Below, piece by piece: positions 40,139-49,209 of a stretch of 64,000 nt of DNA. Every line of letters starts with the position of its first letter. The stretch's first letter is position 1. Position numbers and translations under genes: made by a program. Source of the stretch: Novosphingobium sp. FKTRR1. GTDB taxonomy: Bacteria; Pseudomonadota; Alphaproteobacteria; Sphingomonadales; Sphingomonadaceae. The DNA is taken from NCBI RefSeq assembly GCF_020404405.1, contig NZ_JAIZDA010000002.1, forward strand, positions 186,001 to 250,000, written 5' to 3'. Below the pieces are notes generated by a model, which was given only the letters and a program-made list of their open reading frames with translations, made no database searches and was not told the DNA's origin.

Positions 40139-40162
40139 CCCCCGCCCAACAGCGGGGGTTTT
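40139..40162 (+). terminator. Rho-independent terminator after rpmJ2
   Basis: CCCCCGC pairs with GCGGGGG around CCAACA, followed by TTTT. Confidence 0.85.
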
Positions 40163-40211
40163 ACCGTTTGTACTTTGGCGAACCGGTCCCAGCGAACTGG
40201 AGCGACGCGCG

Positions 40212-40826
40212 ATGGAACGGCAAGTTGACGCGGTTGTCTGGGACATCGGTCGGGTGCTGGTGCACTGGTCGATTCGCGCGCTTTACGACACGCTGATCCC
40301 CGATCCGGCGCAGCGCGACTGGTTTCTGGCGCACGTCATCACCGAAGCGTGGCACCTGCAGCACGACACCGGCGTTCCGCTCGATGCGATGATCGAGGAA
40401 CGGGTGACCGCTTTTCCGCAGTATCGCGCGCTGATCGAAGCCTATCGCAGCCGCTGGCTGGAAACGCTGCCCGGGCCGATTGCGGAAAACCTAGCGCTGA
40501 TTCGCCGTCTCGCCGCGCGGGGCGTTCCGCAATTCGCGATCACCAACTTCGGCGTCGACACCTGGGCGATGTTCCGTCCGACTTTCCCGATTCTCGACTT
40601 GCTCGACGACATCGTGGTGTCCGGCGTCGAACGGCTGGTCAAACCCGATCCGGCGATTTTTGCGCTGGCGGCAAGGCGATTCGGCCATGCGCCCGACCGG
40701 ATGATCTTCATCGACGACAACGTCGCCAATATCGCCGCCGCCCAGGCGCTGGGCTGGCAGGTGTTCCACTTCACCGGCGATGCGCTTGCGTTGGAAGCCG
40801 AACTGACCCGGCTGAGCGCACTTTAA
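40212..40826 (+). CDS. HAD-superfamily hydrolase (subfamily IA)
   Basis: 204 residues. Motif I is VVWDIGRVLVHW (Asp11 as nucleophile, the YihX-type DxG variant), motif II is AITNFG, motif III Lys in RLVKPDPAIF, and motif IV IFIDDNVANI. The helical cap lies at about 20-90. Relatives are sugar-phosphate phosphatases or haloacid-dehalogenase-like enzymes; substrate unknown. It lies behind a terminator and is convergent with pgeF. Confidence 0.88.
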   Translation: MERQVDAVVWDIGRVLVHWSIRALYDTLIPDPAQRDWFLAHVITEAWHLQHDTGVPLDAMIEERVTAFPQYRALIEAYRSRWLETLPGPIAENLALIRRLAARGVPQFAITNFGVDTWAMFRPTFPILDLLDDIVVSGVERLVKPDPAIFALAARRFGHAPDRMIFIDDNVANIAAAQALGWQVFHFTGDALALEAELTRLSAL

Positions 40827-40837
40827 TCAGGCCAAAC

Positions 40838-41602
40838 TCACCTCAACCCGATCAGCGAGATCTGGCGGCCATAGCCCGGCTCGCCGCGATGGGTGGCACG
40901 GCGGAACGAAAAGAACTGGCTCTCCTGCGCGTAAGTATCCTCGCCCAGCATCGCCACCGTGCCGATGCCTGCCGCCTGCAACCGCGCGGCGACATAGCCT
41001 TCCAGATCGAACCATGCATGGCCGGGTTTGCCGGTGCGGAAGAAGCGCTCGTTCTGCGGCGCGGCCTCGCTGAAGCGCCGCTCGAAAGCGTCATCCACTT
41101 CGTAGCTTTTCTGCGCGATGCACGGGCCGACGACGGCAGCGATGCGCGCCCGCTGCGCCCCCAGCGCCTCCATCGCCGCGATGGTGGCGTCGGTTACTCC
41201 GGTGAACGCCCCTTTCCAGCCGGCGTGCGCCGCGCCGACCACGCCGGCATGGGCATCGTGGAACAGCACCGGGGCGCAATCGGCGGTCAGCACGCCCAGC
41301 AACAGCCCCGGCCTGTCGGTCACCAGCGCATCGGCGCGGGGACGGTCGGCATCGGCCCAAGGCAAGTCCACGGTGACGACCTCGGCTGAATGGATCTGGT
41401 AACAGGTCAGCAGACCCGCGCCCGGCAGCACTGCCTCGCCCGCGCGGCGGCGGTTCTCGGCGGTATGAACGGGGTCGTCCTCGCTATAGCTGACGTTTAG
41501 CCCGGCATGGATGCCGGTGCTGACGCCACCCTTGCGCCCCAGAAACCCATGCGCCGCCCCGGCCAGCGCCGGATGGGTCAGCGCTTCGACCGGCGCGCTC
41601 AT
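40838..41602 (-). CDS. pgeF: Peptidoglycan editing factor / multicopper polyphenol oxidase-like (YfiH, laccase domain)
   Basis: 254 residues. The metal-binding residues of the DUF152 family are His71 (YQIHSAEVV), Cys109 (LTADCAPVLF) and His126 (GAAHAGWKG). In E. coli YfiH (PgeF) corrects misincorporated amino acids in peptidoglycan precursors; homologues also have purine nucleoside phosphorylase or oxidase activity. GGAGGG precedes ATG 41602, which overlaps the pepN stop as ATGA. Confidence 0.92.
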   Translation of the reverse strand: MSAPVEALTHPALAGAAHGFLGRKGGVSTGIHAGLNVSYSEDDPVHTAENRRRAGEAVLPGAGLLTCYQIHSAEVVTVDLPWADADRPRADALVTDRPGLLLGVLTADCAPVLFHDAHAGVVGAAHAGWKGAFTGVTDATIAAMEALGAQRARIAAVVGPCIAQKSYEVDDAFERRFSEAAPQNERFFRTGKPGHAWFDLEGYVAARLQAAGIGTVAMLGEDTYAQESQFFSFRRATHRGEPGYGRQISLIGLR

Positions 41603-44211
41603 CCCTCCAGGCTCTTGCTCACCTGTTCGCGCACATCGCGTGACAGGCCGGGCAGCGCGGCGATGCGTTCCAGTTCGGCGCGCATCAGCGCGGCGCGCGC
41701 CGGTTCGATCTTGCGCCAGCGTCCCAACGAGGGGACGAAGCGCGCCGCGATGCTGCCGTTGATCGGATCGAGCGTCGCGATCAGATCGCCGATGATGCGA
41801 TAGCCCGACCCGTCGGCAGCGTGGAAGGCGCCAAGGTTGGCAGCAAAGGCCATGTAGAGCGAGCGCACCCGGTTGGGATTGGTCAGCGTGAAGTCCGCAT
41901 GATTGGCCAGCGCGCGCACTTGCCCGATGACATCGCGGTGTAGCGATCCGGCCTGCAACGAGAACCACTTGTCGATCACCAGCATGTTGCCTGCAAAGCG
42001 CGTCTGGAAGTCCGCCAGCGCCGCGCCGCGTTCGGGCCGGTCGAGCCCGCACAGCACCATCAGCGCGCCTTGCCGGTCGGTCATGTTGTCGGCTGCATCG
42101 TATTGCGCCTTGGCCCGTGCGGCCGCTTCGGCCGGATCGGCAGGGGCAAGATAGACCAGCGCCTGCGTCTTGAGCTTGCGCGCGCCCCGCGCCTCGGCGT
42201 CGAGGCTGAACGGCACCGCGCTGGTGCGGTCATGCAGCGCAATCCATTCATCGCGCAAGGCAGCGCCCAGCCAGCCCTTCAACGCCTCGCGCTCGTTGCG
42301 GATCGCCACCGGATCGACTTGCGCGATCTGCTCGGCCAGATAGCCTTCGCCGGGCAGGATCACCAGTTCGCCGCGCATCAGGTCATCCAGCGCCAGGTCG
42401 GTCAGCACCGCGTGGAACGCTCCGACGATCGCGGCACGCCCGGCTGTCCGGTCGGCCTCGGTCAGTTCGCCCTTCACCGCCGCCACCAGATGCTGCACGA
42501 CGAGTTGCTGCATCGCCTCGTACCGCGCGAACGGATCGTCATCGTGCGCGGCAAGGAACACGAGGTCGTCGTTGGTTGTCGGATTGGCAATCGCCACCGG
42601 GGCGGAAAAGCCGCGATTGATCGACAGCACCGGGGCTTGCGCAAACCCGGTGAAGGTAAAGCTTTGCTCCGTCTCGGTCAGCACCAGCAGATGTTCGCCG
42701 CCATGGGTGCCGGTGGCGCGGTCGAACAAGGCGGTGCGCAACGGGATCACCATCGGCAGCTTGTCGGGCTGGCCCGGCGTCGAAGGCACCGTCTGGCGCA
42801 GCGTGAGCGTGACCGTATCGCTTGCGTGCGCCAGCGCCACGTCGACGCGGGGCGTGCCGGCCTGTTCATACCAGCGGCGGAACTGAGCAAGGTCGAGCCC
42901 GGTGCCATCCTCGATCGCGCGCACGAAATCCTCGCAGGTGGCGGCCTCGCCATCGTGGCGGTCGAAGTACAGGTCGGTACCCGCACGGAACCGTTCGGGG
43001 CCAGCCAGCACGGTCATCATGCGGATCACCTCGGCGCCTTTGTTGTAGACGGTCGCGGTGTAGAAGTTGCTGATTTCCTGATAGGAATCGGGCCGAATCG
43101 GATGCGCGAGCGGGCCCGAATCTTCGGGAAACTGGGCTGCGCGCAGCACCCTCACATCCTCGATCCGCTTCACCGGCGCGCTGCCGCGATCGGCGCTGAA
43201 CTGCTGGTCACGCAGCACGGTGAAGCCTTCCTTCAGGCTCAACTGGAACCAGTCGCGGCAGGTCACGCGGTTGCCCGACCAGTTATGGAAGTACTCGTGT
43301 GCGACCACGCCTTCGACCGCGTCATAGTCGCCGTCGGTGGCGGTTTCGGGATCGGCGAGGATGTAGCGCGTGTTGAATACGTTGAGCCCCTTGTTCTCCA
43401 TCGCCCCGGCATTGAAATCGGACACAGCGACGATGTTGAACAAGTCGAGGTCGTATTCCCGACCATAGACCTGCTCGTCCCACGCCATCGAGGCGATGAG
43501 GCTGCGCATGGCGTGGCCGGTGCGGCTTTCGTCGCCAGCGCGGACATAGATGGCAAGGTCCACCTTGCGGCCCGAACGCGTTGTAAAGCTGTCGCGCGTG
43601 GCGACCAGATCGCCCGCAACCAGCGCGAACAAGTACGAAGGCTTGGGCCAGGGATCGAACCACTGGGCCCAATGAGTGCCGCCCGGTCCGGTCCCTTGCG
43701 CCACCGGATTGCCGTTCGACAGCAGTACCGGGAAATCGGCGGCGCTGCCGCTCATCCGTACGGTGTAGACGCTGAGTACGTCGGGCCGGTCCGGGAAGAA
43801 GGTGATGCGCCGGAACCCTTCTGCCTCGCACTGGGTGCACAGCATGCCCGAACTGGCATAGAGACCCGAAAGCTGGGTGTTGGCGACCGGGTTGAGCGCG
43901 GTCTCGATTGTCACGACATGGGCATCGGCGGGGAGCGCGATCACCAGATCGTGGCCGTCCATTTCCCAATCGTTGTGCGACTTGCCATCGACCAGCACCG
44001 TGCGCGCGGCGATGCCATCGCCGTTGAGCCGCAGCGGGGCACCCGCCTGCCCGGCCGGGTTGCGCGCCACCGTCAGATCGGCGCGGACGCGCGTGGCATC
44101 GAGCGACAGCGCGAAATCGAGCGCGATTTCGGGCACCAGCCAGTCGGGCGCGCGGTAATCGCTGCGCAAGATCACGGAGGGCACGGCGGGCGGGTTGGAC
44201 AGATCGTTCAT
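41599..44211 (-). CDS. pepN: Aminopeptidase N (M1 family)
   Basis: 870 residues, the size of gammaproteobacterial-type PepN. GAMENKG exopeptidase motif at 269-275, zinc site HEYFHNW (305-311) with Glu328 (SLKEGF) as third ligand. An N-terminal beta-domain, catalytic domain, beta-sandwich (DUF3458) and helical C-terminal domain follow in order. It removes N-terminal residues from peptides in the cytoplasm. It is translationally coupled to pgeF and divergent from the SDR gene over 105 bp. Confidence 0.96.
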   Translation of the reverse strand: MNDLSNPPAVPSVILRSDYRAPDWLVPEIALDFALSLDATRVRADLTVARNPAGQAGAPLRLNGDGIAARTVLVDGKSHNDWEMDGHDLVIALPADAHVVTIETALNPVANTQLSGLYASSGMLCTQCEAEGFRRITFFPDRPDVLSVYTVRMSGSAADFPVLLSNGNPVAQGTGPGGTHWAQWFDPWPKPSYLFALVAGDLVATRDSFTTRSGRKVDLAIYVRAGDESRTGHAMRSLIASMAWDEQVYGREYDLDLFNIVAVSDFNAGAMENKGLNVFNTRYILADPETATDGDYDAVEGVVAHEYFHNWSGNRVTCRDWFQLSLKEGFTVLRDQQFSADRGSAPVKRIEDVRVLRAAQFPEDSGPLAHPIRPDSYQEISNFYTATVYNKGAEVIRMMTVLAGPERFRAGTDLYFDRHDGEAATCEDFVRAIEDGTGLDLAQFRRWYEQAGTPRVDVALAHASDTVTLTLRQTVPSTPGQPDKLPMVIPLRTALFDRATGTHGGEHLLVLTETEQSFTFTGFAQAPVLSINRGFSAPVAIANPTTNDDLVFLAAHDDDPFARYEAMQQLVVQHLVAAVKGELTEADRTAGRAAIVGAFHAVLTDLALDDLMRGELVILPGEGYLAEQIAQVDPVAIRNEREALKGWLGAALRDEWIALHDRTSAVPFSLDAEARGARKLKTQALVYLAPADPAEAAARAKAQYDAADNMTDRQGALMVLCGLDRPERGAALADFQTRFAGNMLVIDKWFSLQAGSLHRDVIGQVRALANHADFTLTNPNRVRSLYMAFAANLGAFHAADGSGYRIIGDLIATLDPINGSIAARFVPSLGRWRKIEPARAALMRAELERIAALPGLSRDVREQVSKSLEG

Positions 44212-44316
44212 GCCCCCGTCTTAGGCTGCGCAAGCGCTGGCGAAAACGGCAAACTTTGCTTGACACAAAGCAAGGCGGACGATCACCGCCACAGCCTGGC
44301 GACAAGGAAGCGGCGC

Positions 44317-45222
44317 ATGAACCTGTTCATCTTCGGCATGGGCTATAGCGCGCAAGTGCTGGCGCACCGTTTGCGGGCGCAAGGCTGGAGCGTCGACGGC
44401 ACCGGGCGCGGCGGCGAGATCGACTTTGCCGACCGAGCAGGGGTTGCAGCCGCGCTGGCACAGGCCACGCACGTGCTGTCATCGGTGCCGCCCGCTCGCA
44501 CCGGCGGCGATCCGGTGCTCGATGCCTATGCCGAACTCATCGGCAAGGCTCCGGCCATGTGGATCGGCTATCTTTCCTCGACCGGGGTCTATGGCGATAC
44601 CGGCGGGGCGTGGGTGGACGAAAGCGCCCCTATCGGACACGGACGCCGCAGCGCGCGCGCCGCAGCCGATCTGGACTGGCAGGCGCTGGATGCAAGGGTC
44701 CGCGTGTTCCGCCTGCCCGGCATCTACGGCCCCGGACGCAGCGCGCTTGACCGCGTGCGGCAGGGCGTGGCGCACCGCATCGCGCTGCCCGATCAGGTGT
44801 TCAGCCGGGTTCACGTGGACGATATCGCGAGCGGGGTGATCGCCTCGTTCGAGCGCGGGCCGGCGGGGGTCTACAATCTGGCCGACGAGGCACCGTGCAG
44901 CCAGAACGCGGTGATCGAGGAAGCGGCGCGGCTGCTGGGCATGGCCCCACCGCCATTGCTGACGCTCGAGCAGGCGAACCTCTCGCCAATGGCCCGCGCG
45001 TTCTATGCCGAAAACCGACGCGTAGCGAACGGCAAGGCCGCGCGCCTACTCGGCTGGCGGCTGCGCTTCCCGACTTATCGCGCGGGCTTGCGCGCCCTCA
45101 ACGCCAGCACCAGCCCGACCAGCGCCAGCGCGGCTCCGGCCACGGTCAGCGGCGACCAGCGGAACCCTTCGAACAGCGTCGAAAGACCCATCGCCACCAC
45201 CGGCACCAGCACCCCGTTATAG
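44317..45222 (+). CDS. NAD-dependent epimerase/SDR family protein (YeeZ-like)
   Basis: 301 residues. It starts MNLFIFGMGYSAQVLAHRLRAQGW, with the GxGxxxxxLA Rossmann motif of the YeeZ subgroup. YLSSTGVYGDTGGAWVDE, RVFRLPGIYGPGRS and SRVHVDDIASGVIA follow. AAGGAAG precedes ATG 44317. The domain seems to end near residue 263 (YRAGLRALN); the last ~38 residues are low-complexity Ser/Thr/Ala and run antisense to the end of the EamA gene, as if the original stop had been lost. Confidence 0.85.
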   Translation: MNLFIFGMGYSAQVLAHRLRAQGWSVDGTGRGGEIDFADRAGVAAALAQATHVLSSVPPARTGGDPVLDAYAELIGKAPAMWIGYLSSTGVYGDTGGAWVDESAPIGHGRRSARAAADLDWQALDARVRVFRLPGIYGPGRSALDRVRQGVAHRIALPDQVFSRVHVDDIASGVIASFERGPAGVYNLADEAPCSQNAVIEEAARLLGMAPPPLLTLEQANLSPMARAFYAENRRVANGKAARLLGWRLRFPTYRAGLRALNASTSPTSASAAPATVSGDQRNPSNSVERPIATTGTSTPL

Positions 45223-45998
45223 GCCGCGCGCCCCGGCCCCAGTTCGCGCAGCAACAGGTTGTAGAGCGGGAAGGTGAGTACCGAACCGAACAGCGCCAGA
45301 TAGGCGACGCTCAACCCATAGCGCGCGGTCCATTCGAACACTGGCGGGCCCGAGAGTATCCACGCCAGCGCAAAGTCCGCCAGCGCGCCCAGCAGCAGCG
45401 CCCACGCCAGCAGCACGAAGGCCGAGACGCCGCGCAAGGCGGGACTTGCCTGCAGGACATTGCCCAGCGACGCGCAGGCCAGCGCCAGCAGCACGAGCCC
45501 AGCGCCCAGCGGCACATTGCCCCCTTGTGGCGCCACGCGGTATTCGTGGAGCATCAACAACGCGATCCCCAGCAAGGCCACCGCCGAGCCGCCCAGAAAG
45601 CCGCGCGTGATCGGCTGGCCCAGCAGCAGCCGCGCCAGCACCGCGTTGGGAACCATCAGCAGCGCGAAGATCACCGCGACCAGCCCCGATGTCAGATAGC
45701 CTTCCGCGCGGTAGACGAACTGGAAGTTGCAACAGAATGTCGCCACGCCGATCACTGCCGCCAGTCGCACCACCGCCCAGCCCGGCCAAAGCCGCTCGCG
45801 CCGGACAAGGGCCAAGGCGAACATGCCGATCGTCGCCCCGGCAAAGCGCCAGGTCACCGACCAACTTGGCGGAACCGTACCCAACTGACCCTTGATCACC
45901 AGCCAGGTCGAGCCCCAGATCAACGCGGTCAAAAGGAACGGCAGCGCGATCCGCGCCTCAAGGAACGAGGCGCTGCCGGGCGGTTGTGAACCCTTCAC
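45075..45998 (-). CDS. EamA/DMT family permease
   Basis: 307 residues with ten predicted membrane helices in two EamA repeats: IALPFLLTALIWGSTWLVIKGQLG starts the first, and GLVLLALACASLGNVLQA starts the second at about 158. GTG 45998 overlaps the threonine-aldolase stop as GTGA, supporting the start and an operon. Members export amino acids or metabolites (RhtA-like). Pairing with threonine aldolase suggests amino acid export, which is inference. Confidence 0.88.
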   Translation of the reverse strand: MKGSQPPGSASFLEARIALPFLLTALIWGSTWLVIKGQLGTVPPSWSVTWRFAGATIGMFALALVRRERLWPGWAVVRLAAVIGVATFCCNFQFVYRAEGYLTSGLVAVIFALLMVPNAVLARLLLGQPITRGFLGGSAVALLGIALLMLHEYRVAPQGGNVPLGAGLVLLALACASLGNVLQASPALRGVSAFVLLAWALLLGALADFALAWILSGPPVFEWTARYGLSVAYLALFGSVLTFPLYNLLLRELGPGRAAYNGVLVPVVAMGLSTLFEGFRWSPLTVAGAALALVGLVLALRARKPAR

Positions 45999-47011
45999 AA
46001 GGCAGCGATGGCACGGGCCAGCGCAGCGACATGCGTCGCATCGCTGTTCCAGGCGGTGACGAAACGCGCCGCCCCGGCAGCGCCAGCGGGCGCCGGCCAA
46101 TCATAGAAATCAAAACCCTGTGCTTGCAGAGCGGCCTGCTCGGCAGACGACAGAACGACGAAGATCTCGTTCGCCTCGACCGGGTGGATCAGTCGTTGGC
46201 CGCAAGCATCCGCGATTTCGGCGGCGGTGGCATTGGCAGCGCGAGCATTGGCCAGCCACAGTTCATCGTCGAGCATCGCCAGAATCTGCGCCGCCAGATA
46301 GCGCCCTTTCGATTGCAGATGCCCCGCCCGTTTGCGCCGATAGCGCACCACATCGTGCAGCCCGTCGGCAAAGAACACGATCGCCTCTGCCCCCAGCCCG
46401 CCGTTCTTGACGAAACCGAAGCTCAGCGCCGAGACGCCCGCCTCCACCGTCACCGCCGCCGGACTGACGCCAAGGTGCGCCACCGCATTGGCGAAGCGCG
46501 CGCCATCCATGTGCAGGCCAAGACCCCGGGCCTGTGCCAGCGCACCGATCGCGGCGACTTCGGCGGGGGTATAGACCCGGCCATATTCGCTGGCCTGCGT
46601 GATCGAAATTGCGTGCGGTTGCACCTGATGCACATCGCGGCGGATCGGATCGATCACGCGGGCGATAGCGTCCGGGGTCAGCTTCGCGCCATCTCCGTCG
46701 GCCAGCAGCAGCTTGGCGCCGTGGGTGAAGAAACCGGGCGCACCGCCTTCGTCCACCTCGATATGCGCCTCGCGGTGGCAAACGACACCGCCATGCGGGG
46801 GCACCATCGCCGACAGTGCAAGGCAATTGGCCGCCGTGCCCGTTGCCACCCACAGCGCAGTGCATTCGGTCCCGAACAGCGCCGAGAACGCGGCATCGAG
46901 CTGGCGCGACAGCGCATCGCCATCATAAGCGGTGTCGGGCACATCGGCGGCCTGCATCGCGGCCCACACGCGGGGGTGGACGGCGGCGGCATTGTCGGAG
47001 AAGAACTTCAT
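45995..47011 (-). CDS. ltaE: Low-specificity L-threonine aldolase
   Basis: 338 residues from MKFFSDNAAAVHPRVW (an ATG nine bases upstream is also possible). This is a fold-type I PLP enzyme: VATGTAANCLAL binds phosphate, HMDGARFANA holds the PLP-aspartate, and Lys202 in GFVKNGGLGAEA forms the aldimine. It cleaves threonine or allo-threonine to glycine and acetaldehyde. GFGFVKNGG replaces the more usual CLSKGLGAP, a variant common in Alphaproteobacteria. It heads a two-gene operon with the EamA permease. Confidence 0.9.
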   Translation of the reverse strand: MKFFSDNAAAVHPRVWAAMQAADVPDTAYDGDALSRQLDAAFSALFGTECTALWVATGTAANCLALSAMVPPHGGVVCHREAHIEVDEGGAPGFFTHGAKLLLADGDGAKLTPDAIARVIDPIRRDVHQVQPHAISITQASEYGRVYTPAEVAAIGALAQARGLGLHMDGARFANAVAHLGVSPAAVTVEAGVSALSFGFVKNGGLGAEAIVFFADGLHDVVRYRRKRAGHLQSKGRYLAAQILAMLDDELWLANARAANATAAEIADACGQRLIHPVEANEIFVVLSSAEQAALQAQGFDFYDWPAPAGAAGAARFVTAWNSDATHVAALARAIAAL

Positions 47012-47100
47012 GGCGCGCATGCATGAAAGGCCGCACGGCAGCGGTCAAGCGGCGCTGATGAACGACTGACTTGCAGCCCCAATCAGGCTATGCTGATTTG

Positions 47101-47451
47101 ATGACGCAGTTTCTGTCCCTGCTAACGGCATTTGGCCTCGGATCGATCATCACCGCGCTTGTTCAGGCATTTCTGGCGAGAAGTTCCCAAAAGGACGAAC
47201 GAGCCTTTCGGGAGAAGCAAGCCGCCTATATCGGGCTGCTTGAAGCCTTTCACAAGGCCGCAGTTGAAGGCTCACCTGAAGCAGGAAACGCCTTCGTTTA
47301 TTGGCAGATGCGTTGCGACCTTGTGGCTACGACTTCGGTCCGAGGCGCAATTCGCCTGATCGTCGAAACCAACGATGACCGACCGGCGCGGGAAGTAGCA
47401 ATCGAAGCCATGAAAGCAGCGATGCGAGCTGATTTGGGAATCAGTGATTAG
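47101..47451 (+). CDS. Hypothetical membrane-anchored protein
   Basis: 116 residues. One N-terminal hydrophobic segment (about 5-26: LSLLTAFGLGSIITALVQAFLA) is followed by a charged helical domain, KDERAFREKQAAYIGLLEAFHKAA, and a C-terminal helix. The layout is like small phage- or plasmid-borne proteins that monitor cell state, but no family is recognised. Lower GC than its neighbours hints at recent acquisition, and it lies beside a tRNA gene. ATG 47101 is favoured. Confidence 0.6.
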   Translation: MTQFLSLLTAFGLGSIITALVQAFLARSSQKDERAFREKQAAYIGLLEAFHKAAVEGSPEAGNAFVYWQMRCDLVATTSVRGAIRLIVETNDDRPAREVAIEAMKAAMRADLGISD

Positions 47452-47525
47452 AACACTCACAAGAGCCTGAAGTGCCATCCCGACTGATCTGGCAAGAACA
47501 TCGCGGGACCGGCCCCTTGCGGAAA

Positions 47526-47600
<75 letters not shown>

Positions 47601-47751
47601 ACACCATTTCCGCTAGTGCCCTCCGGTCAAGCAGACCGGCGGCGGGCAGGGGCGCGCTTTGGCGGCGAGGCCTGCCTTTGTCAAGCGCCGGAATCGCTGC
47701 TTGGCAAATCATCAGCCCCTTGCAGGCAGCAGCGGGGGGCGGCAATGCAGC

Positions 47752-47919
47752 ATGATGACCAAGCCTGACACTCCCCTTTCGCGCGCGGATCGGCTGGCGG
47801 CGCGGTTGCGCGACAACCTCCACCGGCGCAAGGCGCAAGCCCGCGCAATCGACCAGCGCCCGGATTCGCCAGCACTTCAGGCCAAAAGCGACCTTTCCAA
47901 ACCCGAGGACGAGCGCTAG
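47752..47919 (+). CDS. Small conserved basic protein
   Basis: 55 residues, MMTKPDTPLSRADRLAARLRDNL, then a run of Arg/Lys and a C-terminus rich in Lys, Asp and Glu. The RADRLAARLRDNLHRRKAQARA helix is of a type I recall as conserved in sphingomonads. GGGGGGCGG upstream may act as ribosome site. Function unknown; possibly nucleic-acid binding because of charge. Confidence 0.55.
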   Translation: MMTKPDTPLSRADRLAARLRDNLHRRKAQARAIDQRPDSPALQAKSDLSKPEDER

Positions 47920-47995
47920 GGGCCTCGTTTTCCGGTCATTCCATTCCGACCGTCCAACATCCCGTTGCCATCATCTAGTTGAGGGAACCGCCACG

Positions 47996-48682
47996 ATGCC
48001 CCGCCTGATCCTGATCCGCCACGGCCAATCGCAATGGAACCTCGAAAACCGCTTCACCGGCTGGTGGGACGTGGACGTGACCGAAAAGGGCGCGGCAGAG
48101 GCATTTGCGGCGGGCCAGTTGCTCAAGGACAAGGGCGTGCTGCCAACGGTGGCGTTCACCTCGTTGCAGACCCGCGCGATCAAGACGCTGCATCTGGCGC
48201 TTGAAGCGGCCGGGCGGCTATGGATTGCCGAGGACAAGGACTGGCGCCTGAACGAGCGTCACTATGGTGGGCTGACCGGGCTGGACAAGGCCGAAACCGC
48301 GGCCAAGCACGGCGACGATCAGGTCAAGGTGTGGCGCCGCAGCTTCGACATTCCGCCGCCGCCGCTGGAAGCGGGCAGCGCATTCGATCTGGCCAGCGAC
48401 CCGCGCTATGCCGGGATCTCGGTTCCCGCGACCGAAAGCCTGAAAGACACGATCGCGCGCGTGTTGCCCGCCTATGAGGAAAAGATCGCGCCTGCGCTGC
48501 GCGCCGGGGAAACCGTGATCGTGTCGGCGCACGGCAACTCGCTGCGCGCGCTGGTCAAGCACCTGTCGGGCATTTCCGACGACGATATCACCGGGCTGGA
48601 AATCCCCACCGGCCAGCCGATCGTCTACGAACTCGATGCCGATCTGGCCGAGATCGAGCGCTACTATCTGTCGGAACGCTGA
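47996..48682 (+). CDS. gpmA: 2,3-bisphosphoglycerate-dependent phosphoglycerate mutase
   Basis: 228 residues. The phospho-histidine motif is LIRHGQSQWN (His9), the second arginine/glutamate region is NERHYGGLTGLDK, and SAHGNSLRALVKHL contains the second histidine. It interconverts 3- and 2-phosphoglycerate in glycolysis. GAGGGAA lies before ATG 47996. First gene of the plus-strand run leading to purE. Confidence 0.96.
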   Translation: MPRLILIRHGQSQWNLENRFTGWWDVDVTEKGAAEAFAAGQLLKDKGVLPTVAFTSLQTRAIKTLHLALEAAGRLWIAEDKDWRLNERHYGGLTGLDKAETAAKHGDDQVKVWRRSFDIPPPPLEAGSAFDLASDPRYAGISVPATESLKDTIARVLPAYEEKIAPALRAGETVIVSAHGNSLRALVKHLSGISDDDITGLEIPTGQPIVYELDADLAEIERYYLSER

Positions 48683-48715
48683 GCGCGGGCGGACGACTGC
48701 AAAGAGGACCATCGG

Positions 48716-49201
48716 ATGAGCGATACGCCGCAAGTGGCCATCATCATGGGCAGCCAGTCGGACTGGGAAACCATGAAGAACGCCTCTGCCGTGCTGGAGC
48801 GGCTGGGCGTGGCACATGACACGCGCATCGTTTCGGCGCACCGTACGCCCGACCGGCTGGTGGCCTTTGCCAAAAGCGCCCACGAAGAGGGGTTCAAGGT
48901 GATCATCGCCGGGGCCGGTGGCGCGGCCCACCTGCCCGGCATGGTCGCGGCGATGACGCACCTGCCGGTGCTGGGCGTGCCAGTCGAATCCAAGGCGCTG
49001 AAGGGCATGGATTCGCTGCTGTCGATCGTGCAGATGCCCGGCGGCATTCCGGTGGGCACGCTGGCCATCGGCGTTCCGGGCGCAACCAATGCCGGCATTC
49101 TTGCGGCATCGATTCTGGCCACCGGCGATGCCGCGCTGGCCGAACGGCTGATCGCGTTTCGCACCGCGCAGACCGATTCGGTCGCCGAACGGCCGTCCTG
49201 A
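48716..49201 (+). CDS. purE: N5-carboxyaminoimidazole ribonucleotide mutase
   Basis: 161 residues. [24 protein letters not shown] and the glycine-rich [15 protein letters not shown] are the class I PurE signatures. It converts N5-CAIR to CAIR in purine synthesis. AGAGGA precedes ATG 48716. Followed by purK after eight bases. Confidence 0.97.
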   Translation: MSDTPQVAIIMGSQSDWETMKNASAVLERLGVAHDTRIVSAHRTPDRLVAFAKSAHEEGFKVIIAGAGGAAHLPGMVAAMTHLPVLGVPVESKALKGMDSLLSIVQMPGGIPVGTLAIGVPGATNAGILAASILATGDAALAERLIAFRTAQTDSVAERPS

Positions 49202-49209
49202 GGTCCGGC

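Noticed and set aside
44251..44276. TTGACA-containing imperfect inverted repeat between pepN and the SDR gene
   Set aside because: The arms match imperfectly and no -10 element is found at the right distance, so I cannot support a specific promoter or operator.
42070..44316. Long plus-strand frame running into the SDR epimerase gene
   Set aside because: It is antisense to pepN and not domain-like; only the part from 44317 shows an NAD-binding fold and a ribosome site.
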